Source of the DNA: Paenibacillus pabuli
GTDB lineage: Bacteria > Bacillota > Bacilli > Paenibacillales > Paenibacillaceae
NCBI RefSeq assembly: GCF_023101145.1
Contig: NZ_CP073714.1
Location: 6,200,001-6,264,000 of the forward strand
Direction of reading: 5' to 3'
DNA length: 64,000 bases
The notes beneath the pieces are model-generated. The model was not told where the DNA came from. It saw only the letters and a list, made by a program, of their open reading frames with translations, and ran no database searches. A program made the translations under genes and the position numbers. This document shows positions 7,992 to 16,362 of this stretch, one piece after another (the stretch's first letter is position 1; each line of letters begins with the position of its first letter).

Positions 7992-8860
7992 TCCGGAATG
8001 GAGAACCCGTACTTGGCAAATACATCGAGCACTTCAGGGGTTTGCAAATACGTGTAGAATTGTTCTGCTTCTGTGCGGTGCTTCGTACCTTCAATAATCC
8101 CTACTGGATAATTGGCTGGTGTATAGCTGTTCTTGTCTACTTCAAATGCAATTTTCACCTGATCCGAAGTGAGTGCATCGGTTTTGTACACAAAACCCGC
8201 ATCCGCATTGCCTGTTTCTACATATTGCAGAACCTGTCTGACATCCTTGCCTTGTACAAGCTTACCCTCCAGCTGATCCCATAGTTTGGCATTGGTCAAT
8301 GCTTCCTTGGCATAGGTTCCTGCTGGTACACTTTCGGGTATGCCAATCGCTACGGTCTTGATGGAAGCGGCCGTCAGATCCTTCTCACTTGTGACAGCAT
8401 CTGAACCATCCGCTGGAATAATGGCTACCAATGAATTTTGCAGTAAATTCTTCTGATCATCGGATGCAATCAGCTTCTCATCCACGAGCGCATTCATATT
8501 TTTGGTCGCAGCCGATACAAATACATCTGCTGGCGCACCTTGTTCTATCTGCTGTTGCAATGCACCGGATGCACCAAAGTTGAAGTTAAGCTCCACATTG
8601 GGATTCGCGGCTTCAAAATTCGTTTCGATCTCTTTCATGGCATCCGTGAGACTGGCTGCCGCTGAGATCGTTAGCTCCACCTTTTCCTGAGGATCTGTTG
8701 CCCCGGACGTTGAACTCTCTCCTGATGTCCCTGGTGTTGAAGCCGTTTGTTCTGTTGCTGTGGATGCATCTTTACTGTCCGTACTTGCACCGCAACCAGC
8801 TACTACGAGAGCCAGTCCAAGTGACATACTCCCCAACACATATCCAATACCCTTTTTCAT
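7988..8860 (-). CDS. modA: Molybdate-binding lipoprotein ModA
   Basis: A 290-residue binding protein. The signal peptide ends with the lipobox VAGC (about residues 20-23), followed by a long Ser/Thr/Gly linker. The mature domain begins ELTISAAASLTDAM and continues FNFGASGALQQQIEQGAPADVF, hallmarks of ModA, with the later VQYVETGNADAGFVYKTDA. It delivers molybdate to ModB. Start ATG 8860 has GGGGGAGAAG upstream. AT-rich palindromes lie between its likely promoter and the ribosome site. Confidence 0.9.
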   Translation of the reverse strand: MKKGIGYVLGSMSLGLALVVAGCGASTDSKDASTATEQTASTPGTSGESSTSGATDPQEKVELTISAAASLTDAMKEIETNFEAANPNVELNFNFGASGALQQQIEQGAPADVFVSAATKNMNALVDEKLIASDDQKNLLQNSLVAIIPADGSDAVTSEKDLTAASIKTVAIGIPESVPAGTYAKEALTNAKLWDQLEGKLVQGKDVRQVLQYVETGNADAGFVYKTDALTSDQVKIAFEVDKNSYTPANYPVGIIEGTKHRTEAEQFYTYLQTPEVLDVFAKYGFSIPE

Positions 8861-8885
8861 CCACTTCTCCCCCGATGTTATGTTT

Positions 8886-8913
8886 AGTTATAACTAGATA
8901 TAATTAATTATAT
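8886..8913. promoter_or_regulatory. Paired palindromes upstream of modA, candidate operator
   Basis: Two perfect palindromes lie side by side: AGTTATAACT at 8886-8895 and ATATAATTAATTATAT at 8898-8913. A possible minus-strand -10 element TATAAT is at 8922-8917, so the palindromes lie just downstream of it. They could bind the divergently encoded regulator at 9123. This is an inference from position and symmetry; AT-rich sequence forms palindromes by chance more easily. Confidence 0.45.
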
Positions 8914-9029
8914 TTCATTATACATAAGATCATTGAAATAGGAAGATCGTCTTTTGTACACCCGTTGAATGCCAAGGCATGGATGACTAAATTCCGGTGA
9001 ACGAGTTTATCCCCTCTGGCTGTTAATGG

Positions 9030-9035
9030 TATAGT
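9030..9035 (+). promoter_or_regulatory. Candidate extended -10 promoter of the 9123 regulator
   Basis: TATAGT preceded by TG one base upstream forms an extended -10 element (TGGTATAGT from 9027). The -35 region is poor, as is common with extended -10 promoters. It lies about 90 bases before the start codon. Confidence 0.4.
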
Positions 9036-9122
9036 ACAAGAGACCCCAGCGTTTATCCGGGACGATGATCGTTGATGAACGAAACGTTATATGATCTGCA
9101 CCTTGAAGGAGGATCTTCACTG

Positions 9123-10178
9123 ATGACGGAGGAGCAATCCTATACCACCGAAGAAATATCCAAGCTGCTCAAAATATCCAAACTGACCGTTTACGATCTA
9201 ATCAAAAAGGGAGACCTCGTCGCTTATCGCGTTGGCAAACAAATGCGAGTTGACGCTACCGATCTGGAAGCGTATAAACAGCGCTCCAAGCAGCTTCAAT
9301 CGCCAGCGCACCGGGTGGATTCAGTTCACCCTTCTGAATTATCGAATCCCGGGACGGGAAACGATCCGTCTACTCATGCCGTACCTCCCGCTGCGGATGC
9401 TTCTTCTTTATCCACAGGGGCATGGGCGGCTTCAACTTCCATGACGGGCAATACTCCAGCCGCCCATTCGGCTCGTCATCTGGTCATAACAGGACAGGAT
9501 GTCAGCCTCGATATTTTGATGCGATATATGGAGAAGCAGACACGGGATATTCGTCCGCTGCGTTCTTTCATGGGCAGTCTCGACGGCTTGATCTCCATGT
9601 ACCGCGGGGAGTCCGATCTGGTCAGTACCCATCTGCTGGACGGAGATACAGGTGAATATAATCTGCCTTATATACGCAAAATCCTGATCGGCTGGTCGTA
9701 TGTCGTTGTCAATCTGCTGACACGACCTGCCGGACTATACGTCCAACGCGGTAACCCGCGCGGCTTGCAGAACTGGACCGATCTGAAGCAGCCCGAGCTG
9801 CGACTCGCTAACCGGGAGAAAGGTTCGGGTGCACGTGTACTCCTGGATGAACAATTGCGTCTGCATGGTATCCCTGCTTCCCATCTGATCGGGTATAACG
9901 TGGAAGAAACCAGTCATATGGGTGTAGCGGCCAAGGTCAGTTCCGGTGAAGCCGATGTAGGAATTGGCAGCGAGAAGGCTGCACGACTTGTCGGTCAGGT
10001 TGATTTTATTCCACTTGTTCAGGAACGTTATGATTTGGTGATGCTGAAGAAACAGGGGAACGAAGCATGGATTGAATCGGTACTGCGCATTCTGCAATCA
10101 CCGGAATTTAGGCACGAGCTGCAATCATTTGAGGGATATGATGTATCCCGTACAGGCGAAATTTTGTACGAAGTCTAA
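9123..10178 (+). CDS. HTH (excisionase-type) regulator with periplasmic-binding-protein-like domain
   Basis: A 351-residue protein. Residues 1-55 form a MerR/excisionase-type winged helix-turn-helix (YTTEEISKLLKISKLTVYDL, then GDLVAYRVGKQMRVD). A Ser/Pro/Ala-rich linker follows, then a domain of about 200 residues resembling type-2 binding proteins (PBP_like: LMRYMEKQTRDIRPLRSFMG, GLQNWTDLKQPELRLANREKG, SSGEADVGIG). Such proteins are thought to sense molybdate, tungstate or similar small ligands. The start at 9123 is favoured by AAGGAGG ten bases upstream over an ATG at 9072. Divergent orientation next to modAB suggests it controls molybdate uptake. Confidence 0.85.
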   Translation: MTEEQSYTTEEISKLLKISKLTVYDLIKKGDLVAYRVGKQMRVDATDLEAYKQRSKQLQSPAHRVDSVHPSELSNPGTGNDPSTHAVPPAADASSLSTGAWAASTSMTGNTPAAHSARHLVITGQDVSLDILMRYMEKQTRDIRPLRSFMGSLDGLISMYRGESDLVSTHLLDGDTGEYNLPYIRKILIGWSYVVVNLLTRPAGLYVQRGNPRGLQNWTDLKQPELRLANREKGSGARVLLDEQLRLHGIPASHLIGYNVEETSHMGVAAKVSSGEADVGIGSEKAARLVGQVDFIPLVQERYDLVMLKKQGNEAWIESVLRILQSPEFRHELQSFEGYDVSRTGEILYEV

Positions 10179-10220
10179 CGCGATTGCACCTGGATTTCTT
10201 ATGGGTATTAGGAAGTACAA

Positions 10221-10271
10221 AAAAACAGAAGAAACGCCTCTAATCTCTCTGACGGCGTTTCTTCTGTTTTT
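10221..10271. terminator. Strong bidirectional terminator
   Basis: An 18-bp perfect stem, AAAAACAGAAGAAACGCC at 10221-10238 with its complement at 10254-10271. It ends the regulator gene on the plus strand and the six-gene zinc operon on the minus strand. Confidence 0.9.
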
Positions 10272-10325
10272 CTTCATATAGAACTGTGATATAAAATGAA
10301 TTACATAGCCATCAATCAGGCATTG

Positions 10326-11270
10326 CTATCTCGACTTATCATACACAATTCGGGCTACCGCATCATGCTGATGGATGGACTCTTCATTTCTGCAGTCTAC
10401 CTTAAATTTATTTACCCAGTGCTTCTCATACAGATCTGCTGCTACCAATCTGACGATGTCTTCCACAAACCTAGGGTTCTCATATGCACGTTCCGTAACC
10501 CGTTTCTCATCAGGTCTTTTGAGTACGGGATACAGGCAGCTGCTTGCATTGGATTCGGCCACATTTAGCAGTTCTTCCTTCCAATAGCCCGGCAAAGCTT
10601 CTCCCGGGTTGCCTTGCACCTGGATACGCAATATTCCTCGCTGATTGTGCGCACTGTATTCGCTGATTTCTTTCGAGCATGGACATAACGTCGTGATTTG
10701 TATATGTAAACCCGTTCTCAGAACGGGGGATTTGCCAGCTTCCCAGATAACATGAACCGTAGCCAAAGAATGATTTAATCCAGACAAACCCGTTACGGGG
10801 GCGCTTCGTTCGTAGAACCAGGGATAGGTCACTTTCAGCTCTGCCTTCGGTTGATTCATCTGTTCAGCCATCTGCTGCGTCAGCGCAATCAGATCCGGAA
10901 TCCGGTCAGTCAGCCCTTCACCGCGACTATGCTGAAGCTGCTCCATCAAGCGGCTCATGTTAATACCTTTGGATTCGCGATCCAGTGAAGTCGTCATCCG
11001 AAATGTTCCGATACTGGATAATCTCACGGGGTCTTTGGCCGAAATGACCTCAAGAGGATACTTCACCTGATCAATACCGACTTGCTGCAGGTCAAACAGG
11101 AAATCATTTTTGCTATTCTGCAAATCCCGCATCTCTTCTTTTCGCACAGGCTTATCACCCTGTATCGGATCAACAGAACCGAATAACCGCAAGCGTTCGG
11201 CTTTGTCCGGCATGATAAAAGCATCACTCGCCGATCGGCTAATCCTGTTATTCTGCTGTACCTTTTCCAT
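10326..11270 (-). CDS. folE2: GTP cyclohydrolase FolE2 (type IB)
   Basis: A 314-residue GTP cyclohydrolase IB, which makes 7,8-dihydroneopterin triphosphate for folate synthesis without strict need for zinc. Family motifs are clear: TLCPCSKEISEYSAHNQRG (metal/active-site Cys) and PVLKRPDEKRVTERAYENP. In B. subtilis folE2 replaces zinc-dependent FolE under zinc starvation and is Zur-controlled. Here it is the last gene of a Zur-box operon, which agrees. The ATG at 11270 has AGAAGG six bases upstream; a longer start at 11288 lacks a site. Confidence 0.93.
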   Translation of the reverse strand: MEKVQQNNRISRSASDAFIMPDKAERLRLFGSVDPIQGDKPVRKEEMRDLQNSKNDFLFDLQQVGIDQVKYPLEVISAKDPVRLSSIGTFRMTTSLDRESKGINMSRLMEQLQHSRGEGLTDRIPDLIALTQQMAEQMNQPKAELKVTYPWFYERSAPVTGLSGLNHSLATVHVIWEAGKSPVLRTGLHIQITTLCPCSKEISEYSAHNQRGILRIQVQGNPGEALPGYWKEELLNVAESNASSCLYPVLKRPDEKRVTERAYENPRFVEDIVRLVAADLYEKHWVNKFKVDCRNEESIHQHDAVARIVYDKSR

Positions 11271-11315
11271 TACAGACCTTCTCTCCATCGCATATTTCCG
11301 TTAAAATCCGCGCGT

Positions 11316-11648
11316 TCATCGCCAGAACAGCCCTGCCTCGTCCCGCTCAACCTGTTCCAGCAGATCTTCAAAGTCAGGACAAGGCTCAATAACGTCTACC
11401 ACATTCCAGCTGCTGTGTTCATCTTTGGCATATACCTTCCACTGATTCTCTTCCCAGTAAAATCGGGCAATATGCAGTTTGTCCCACTGATATCGTTCTT
11501 CCGCGGGCCTTTCCTCGATCAAAATCAGTTCATTGTCATTCATCTCATACGTTAATTTCACCATGGTGCGCAGTGGTGCGGGGACCTTCTCATGGATATA
11601 ACCGTTCATCACCGATTGAATTCTCCGAATGGTAAAGGAGTCCAGCAT
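11316..11648 (-). CDS. DUF3024-type small protein
   Basis: A 110-residue soluble protein. The pattern NGYIHEKVPAPLRTMVKLTY, then ERPAEERYQWDKLHIARFYW and WNVVDVIEPCPDFEDLLEQV matches what I recall of DUF3024 proteins. It sits between the FeoB-like transporter and folE2 in the zinc-starvation operon, with a GAGGGGTG ribosome site before the ATG at 11648. Its biochemical role is unknown; co-transcription suggests it acts in low zinc. A longer in-frame start overlapping the upstream gene has no good ribosome site. Confidence 0.7.
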   Translation of the reverse strand: MLDSFTIRRIQSVMNGYIHEKVPAPLRTMVKLTYEMNDNELILIEERPAEERYQWDKLHIARFYWEENQWKVYAKDEHSSWNVVDVIEPCPDFEDLLEQVERDEAGLFWR

Positions 11649-11676
11649 GGAGATTACACCCCTCTCATCAAGATTG

Positions 11677-13347
11677 TTATGCAATCCAGTACCACACCCA
11701 TGCCAATATAAATGCACTGCCCAGTGATGTTATCAGCTGTCTGCCTGTCAGTTGTACGGCGAATGCCGCTCCCAACTCCTTGCGTATAGTCCACATCGTG
11801 ACCAGACATGCCGTTAACGTGGAAGCCAGGTACACAAGAATAAATAGCTGCCCGCCGTTCAAATTTGCAACAAAGGAACCCTGATCCTGATTCAGCACCA
11901 ACAACCCGTCTTTTCTTAAAATGGAAAACAAAATGCCTCCCGCCGCATCGCCCGGCAGATGAAAGATTGCGAGCAACGGCGTAAGTGTTCGGGTCAGAAC
12001 AAACAATATCCCCGTCCGCTCCAGCAGCGTGGCCACCACACAAATACCGATGAAAATAGGCATCGCCTGCACGAGAAACTGTTTCATGACAGACCGAACA
12101 CGCCAGCTCACAGAACGCCATGATGGCTTTTGCAGAAATGTACGGTTGGCATGTAACGGGAACGTGTCATCCAGCCGATTTCGATTCCACAGACGGGTAT
12201 GAAGTGCGCCTGCAAGTATAAGTACAAGCATATAAGGAAAGAACAGCCACGGCTTGCCACCGGAACTGAATATCGATAGAGAAGCTCCTATCTGATAGCT
12301 GCATGCAGAACCGAAGGAGATCATTGAAACACAGGACTTTCGTGTACAGGAGCTGCAAGTACGGCTCTGGAATACAGCCACGACATTGCATCCAAAACCA
12401 CTGAGGACCGGAATCAGATCCTTGCCGTTCAAGCCGATTTTGCGCATCCACCCATCCAGCGAGTCGGTAATCCTGTCTTTCAGTCCACTCTCCTCCGTCA
12501 CGGCCACACTGACCCCAATCAGGAATACGACCGGAAATGCCCATATAAACGAATACAATCCCAGACTGATCATGCCGTAATCTCCGAGCATTATCGCCTG
12601 CAGCGGGCTCCATAATCCAGCAGTCATGCGATGGAGTGGTTCAAGAATCCAGGCATCTGCGAGCGGTTGTATCCAACCGGAGAACAGATAGGCCGCATAC
12701 ACCGGAGCTGCAAACAATAATACCAGTGCAGCCAAAGCCACAAAACGACCCCAAACGGTATGATCAAACATCGTTGTTTGCGGTTCGATCACAGGTGATT
12801 CAGGAGGTGATGCGAGCTCCGGCTGCCTCTTCATAGGTCTGGCGGCGACAACCGCCCTACACAACAGGTCCTGGGCGTTTTCGTCCATTTCCCTTGTATT
12901 GAAGGGCAGGACGGAAATGCCGAGACCTTTACGGTAATGATCAACCTGAGCCGATAATCCAGGACCGCATTTGTCGGCAAACGTAAGCACCAGCACAGCA
13001 TTTTTGCCTGTGACATCCAGCATGCCGAGCAGTAAAGGCAGTTCCTGCACGACATCTGTGCCGCGTACCACCATGACAATCGTATCACCTGCTGCGAGTT
13101 GTTTTAGAGCCAGCATAGTCGTGACACTGTCATCCTTCAACCGGATTCCAGGTGTATCAAGCAGCTCAAGTTGCTGTTCAGGCAGTTCTGCCCTGCGGAC
13201 AGTCACCGTGGAGCCTCGAACATTGGATTCCTCGCCCGTATCTCTGCCCGTGAGTCCCCGAAAAAGAGCCGATTTGCCCGCGGATTCGAAACCAATCAGC
13301 ACCACTTTACGAAGTTCATCGGGTTGTTCCAGGACCGGATTCAGCAT
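11677..13347 (-). CDS. FeoB-like G-protein/gate membrane transporter in the zinc operon
   Basis: A 556-residue protein, shorter than typical FeoB. Residues 1-165 are a GTPase-like domain: P-loop GFESAGKS (19-26) and DTPG (64-67), but the G4 NKxD motif is degenerate (FADK, 123-126). From about 200 it has many membrane helices with a FeoB-type gate, GFGCNVVAVFQSRT (317-330), followed by a cysteine-rich stretch with Cys331, 334, 339 and 349. A second gate-like repeat follows (FLVQAMPIFIGICVVATLLE). FeoB moves ferrous iron; the Zur operon context suggests zinc or another metal here. The start overlaps the upstream gene's end by seven bases. Confidence 0.8.
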   Translation of the reverse strand: MLNPVLEQPDELRKVVLIGFESAGKSALFRGLTGRDTGEESNVRGSTVTVRRAELPEQQLELLDTPGIRLKDDSVTTMLALKQLAAGDTIVMVVRGTDVVQELPLLLGMLDVTGKNAVLVLTFADKCGPGLSAQVDHYRKGLGISVLPFNTREMDENAQDLLCRAVVAARPMKRQPELASPPESPVIEPQTTMFDHTVWGRFVALAALVLLFAAPVYAAYLFSGWIQPLADAWILEPLHRMTAGLWSPLQAIMLGDYGMISLGLYSFIWAFPVVFLIGVSVAVTEESGLKDRITDSLDGWMRKIGLNGKDLIPVLSGFGCNVVAVFQSRTCSSCTRKSCVSMISFGSACSYQIGASLSIFSSGGKPWLFFPYMLVLILAGALHTRLWNRNRLDDTFPLHANRTFLQKPSWRSVSWRVRSVMKQFLVQAMPIFIGICVVATLLERTGILFVLTRTLTPLLAIFHLPGDAAGGILFSILRKDGLLVLNQDQGSFVANLNGGQLFILVYLASTLTACLVTMWTIRKELGAAFAVQLTGRQLITSLGSAFILAWVWYWIA

Positions 13348-14477
13348 GTGCAGTCTTCACCGCAGCAGGACAGATCATCCAGGAACATGCCTTCTTTGCG
13401 ATAAGTTTCCAGCGGAGTCAGATCCAACCCGAGTCTCTCACCTATGGCCTGAGCCACAACCGCAAAACGCTGTCTGAATTTATATACGAAGCAAAATTGG
13501 AGTTGACCATGCATAACCTGTGGTCCGGTAATGAACAGCCCGGGGGCAATGGTCGATTCATCCGCAGCTCCCAGCTGCAGCTGCCCTTCCTTGCTGCGCT
13601 CGACCAGATTCTCAATCAGATGCAGGCTACTTTGAAACCCCGTCGCCAGAACAGGAGCCTGACCCGTCTTAAGCAAGTGGGACTCTCTGGAATCATTCTC
13701 GCAATAGAGGACATAACCGCCCGGTTCATCCGGCTCAATCCACTTGACCTCATAACCTTGCATCATTCGTATCCGCTTATTCATCATTGCCGCCCGCAGG
13801 CGATCCTTTGTATAGGGGCTTAGTTCCACACTGGGATCACTGCTGCCCTTGGCGAGTCCTCTTCCATTTCGGTCGATTAGCGTTACGTTTTTCCCCAGTT
13901 TGCTCAGATGAATGGCTGCATCCACACCGCTCTCATAGCCACCAACGATGACACATTCTTCTCCCTGAACCGCCGTCCAGCTGGAAAACAAACTGCTGTG
14001 CACACCATACTCAGCTCCAGGGAACGTGTCGAGTCTCGGGTACTGGAATTCACCGGCTGCCCAGATGACATAGCGTGCGCGTAGTTGTCCATTGGATGTC
14101 ACGACCCGAAAACCGTTCTCTTCAGGAATCACTTCCGAAACGTCTACACCCGTCTGCACAGGCAATTTCTTAAACTGGCTCACCACCTGCAAATACTTCG
14201 CATATTCCAGCCCCGTCGGATGTTCTGTTCCCAGTGTATATGCCGGAGAGGTGTTCAAAGCCACGGCGTTCAGATCCATCATGCCATAAGCATTACTTGT
14301 GAACGAAGGGGTGATCAGACGCATTTCCTCCGGCCACGCCAGAAAAGTTGCCCCCACCTCACTCCGTTCCAGTACGGTAAAACGAGGCATCCCCAGATCC
14401 TGAAGGACAGAGGCCATGCCGATCCCGGCTGGCCCCCCTCCAACAATTACACAATCATAATCAAATGGATCATGCAT
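13341..14477 (-). CDS. FAD/NAD(P)-dependent oxidoreductase with Cys-rich C-terminus
   Basis: A 378-residue flavoprotein of the flavin monooxygenase/CzcO-like group. It has an N-terminal FAD-binding GGGPAG (13-18) and a second dinucleotide motif CVIVGGYESG (about 175-184), plus LATGFQ near 275. It ends in a compact Cys cluster, CCGEDCTC (371-378), which could bind a metal. It is gene three of the Zur-box operon and overlaps the FeoB-like gene. The reaction is unknown; a role in metal or metallophore handling is inference from context. Confidence 0.75.
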   Translation of the reverse strand: MHDPFDYDCVIVGGGPAGIGMASVLQDLGMPRFTVLERSEVGATFLAWPEEMRLITPSFTSNAYGMMDLNAVALNTSPAYTLGTEHPTGLEYAKYLQVVSQFKKLPVQTGVDVSEVIPEENGFRVVTSNGQLRARYVIWAAGEFQYPRLDTFPGAEYGVHSSLFSSWTAVQGEECVIVGGYESGVDAAIHLSKLGKNVTLIDRNGRGLAKGSSDPSVELSPYTKDRLRAAMMNKRIRMMQGYEVKWIEPDEPGGYVLYCENDSRESHLLKTGQAPVLATGFQSSLHLIENLVERSKEGQLQLGAADESTIAPGLFITGPQVMHGQLQFCFVYKFRQRFAVVAQAIGERLGLDLTPLETYRKEGMFLDDLSCCGEDCTC

Positions 14478-14482
14478 GTGTC

Positions 14483-14752
14483 TTACCAGCTGGACTTCGT
14501 GACGCCCGGAATTTGTCCTTGATGAGCCAGCTCACGGAACACAATCCGCGATACCTTGAACTTGCGCAAATATCCTCTTGGGCGGCCTGTCAGTTCACAG
14601 CGATTTTTCAATCGGGTCGGAGAAGCATTGCGCGGCAGTTTCTGCAGTGCTTCATAATCCCCTTTTTCTTTCAGTTCCCGGCGCAGCTCCGCATATTTGG
14701 CTACGATGGCTTGACGTTGTTTTTCGCGTACTACTTTTGATTTCTTAGCCAT
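14483..14752 (-). CDS. rpsN: Ribosomal protein S14, zinc-independent paralogue
   Basis: An 89-residue S14 with the family segments LPRNASPTRLKNRCELTGRP and RGYLRKFKVSRIVFRELAH. It has only one Cys and no CxxC pairs, so it is the longer zinc-free form. In Bacillus this type (RpsN2/YhzA) replaces the zinc-ribbon S14 when zinc is scarce and is Zur-controlled. Its place as second gene in a Zur-box operon fits. The primary zinc-containing S14 would be expected in the main ribosomal operon, outside this window. Confidence 0.95.
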   Translation of the reverse strand: MAKKSKVVREKQRQAIVAKYAELRRELKEKGDYEALQKLPRNASPTRLKNRCELTGRPRGYLRKFKVSRIVFRELAHQGQIPGVTKSSW

Positions 14753-14776
14753 GGTTCACAGCTCCTTTTATATTTT

Positions 14777-15973
14777 TTATACGACTTCAACAGGCCAAGG
14801 CAGAGGATTGTCGAACTGCCCCCAGTCGGCCTGCATTTCTTCATCACTGAGCAGACATTGGTCAAGTTCGTCTTCAATGATGGCTCGCTCCATTTCAATC
14901 CCGATCATGACCAGCTCGGTCTGACGGTCTCCCCATTGTGCATCCCACTTCTCCAGTACATCGGGCTCCGTACGCAAAATTTCTTCCTTGTCCGCTTCCG
15001 GTAATGCTGCAACCCAATGTCCTGCAGGGCCAAACTGAATCGACGATCCCGCCTGGCTCAAACTTGCAGCCACATCTCCTTCAGCCGCAAGCCAGACCAG
15101 CCCTTTGGCACGCACCACTTCTTCCGGCCAGCAGCTCATGAATTCAGCCAGACGAGAAGGATGGAACGGTTTACGGCGACGATACACGAAGGAACCAATG
15201 CCGTATTCCTCGGTCTCCGGAGTATGTGATTCCTTCTCCAGCTCCTGAATCCATCCGGCGGACATGCTCGCTTTCTCGAAGTCGAAGAGACCTGTATTCA
15301 AAATTTCAGACGGGTTGACCTGTCCGTTCACGGTCCGAATGATTTTGGCGTTGGGCTGAAGCTTGCGGATGACACCTTCAAGCTTGTTCAGCTCCACGTC
15401 ATCAACCAGATCACATTTGTTCAGCAGCAGCACATCGCAGGTCTCAATCTGGTCAATCAGCAGGTCTACCACGTCACGGGTATCTTCATCCCCTGTAGCC
15501 TGATTCCGGTCCAAAAGGCTCTGCCCTGACGCAAAGTCATGCCAGAAACGATTTGCATCCACAACCGTTACCAGACAATCCAGCTTCGCCAGACCTGTCA
15601 GATCAATACCCGATTCTTCGTCGGCATATGTAAAGGTCTGCGCTACCGGCACAGGTTCACTGATCCCTGTCGATTCAATCAGGATATAATCAAATCTGCC
15701 TTCATTCACTAGCTTTTCAATCTCCTGCATCAGATCATCCCGCAAGGTGCAGCAGATGCAGCCATTGGACAGCTCTACCAGCTTTTCTTCGGTACGCGAC
15801 AAGGTCGCTTCACCCTTCACCAGAGCGGCATCAATATTCACCTCACTCATGTCATTGACGATGACAGCGACCTTGAGCCCCTGCCGATTGTGCAGCACGT
15901 GATTCAGAACAGTCGTTTTGCCTGAGCCGAGGTAACCGCTAAGAACAGTCACCGGAACTTGCTTTTGTGTCAT
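14777..15973 (-). CDS. COG0523 G3E GTPase, zinc metallochaperone (YciC/ZagA-like)
   Basis: A 398-residue G3E-family GTPase. Walker A is GYLGSGKT (13-20), the family metal motif is GCICC (71-75), ILIESTGISEP marks switch II, and LLLNKCDLVD is the guanine-specificity motif. A C-terminal CobW_C domain follows. B. subtilis YciC (ZagA) delivers zinc to the folate enzyme FolE when zinc falls; this operon also carries folE2. It is the first gene behind a Zur box, with AAGGAG before the ATG at 15973. Metal transfer partner is inferred. Confidence 0.9.
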   Translation of the reverse strand: MTQKQVPVTVLSGYLGSGKTTVLNHVLHNRQGLKVAVIVNDMSEVNIDAALVKGEATLSRTEEKLVELSNGCICCTLRDDLMQEIEKLVNEGRFDYILIESTGISEPVPVAQTFTYADEESGIDLTGLAKLDCLVTVVDANRFWHDFASGQSLLDRNQATGDEDTRDVVDLLIDQIETCDVLLLNKCDLVDDVELNKLEGVIRKLQPNAKIIRTVNGQVNPSEILNTGLFDFEKASMSAGWIQELEKESHTPETEEYGIGSFVYRRRKPFHPSRLAEFMSCWPEEVVRAKGLVWLAAEGDVAASLSQAGSSIQFGPAGHWVAALPEADKEEILRTEPDVLEKWDAQWGDRQTELVMIGIEMERAIIEDELDQCLLSDEEMQADWGQFDNPLPWPVEVV

Positions 15974-16016
15974 GTGTATCTACTCCTTATGGTGGTGGTC
16001 ATATGTATTTGACCTT

Positions 16017-16074
16017 AATAGTAATTATTACGATTAACAACAATGACTATAATCCTGTTGAATGATGTTGTCAA
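16017..16074 (-). promoter_or_regulatory. Zur-controlled promoter of the COG0523/rpsN/folE2 operon
   Basis: On the minus strand a consensus promoter is visible: -35 TTGACA at 16074-16069, a 17-base spacer, and -10 TATAGT at 16051-16046. Ten bases further, 16035-16017 holds a near-palindrome whose plus-strand core is TAGTAATTATTACGA, one mismatch from the Bacillus Zur consensus TCGTAATNATTACGA. Zur with zinc bound would sit at the transcription start and block it. Zur binding is inference from consensus match and operon content. Confidence 0.85.
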
Positions 16075-16362
16075 ATCATTTTTTTGTTTTTCTCGCGCGA
16101 GGTGGCCGCTTTGGTCACGGATCGTCTTCCGATCGCTGTTGTCTCCAAATTTCTTTAATTTAGTCTCTCAAAGGTTAGAAATTCGGAGACAAAGGCGAAC
16201 GCTACCGCTTCTTCAGATCGATTCCGTTCCCTACGCTACTGCCGCAAACCCCAGCAAAAAAAAGGCCTATGGCCAACCTCCTGCAGCTTCGCATCATAAT
16301 GATACAATTCCAGAAAAGTCAGTCCATACGCCTTTAATTTTTTTCTTATAGATGGGATACAA
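16075..16362. other. Intergenic region between the two zinc operons
   Basis: About 290 bases without a convincing gene. It lies behind the exporter gene at 16363 and ahead of the Zur promoter. At 16256-16274 a short GGCC-TAT-GGCC hairpin followed on the minus strand by eight T residues may be a weak terminator of the metallophore operon. Nothing else is recognised. Confidence 0.35.
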
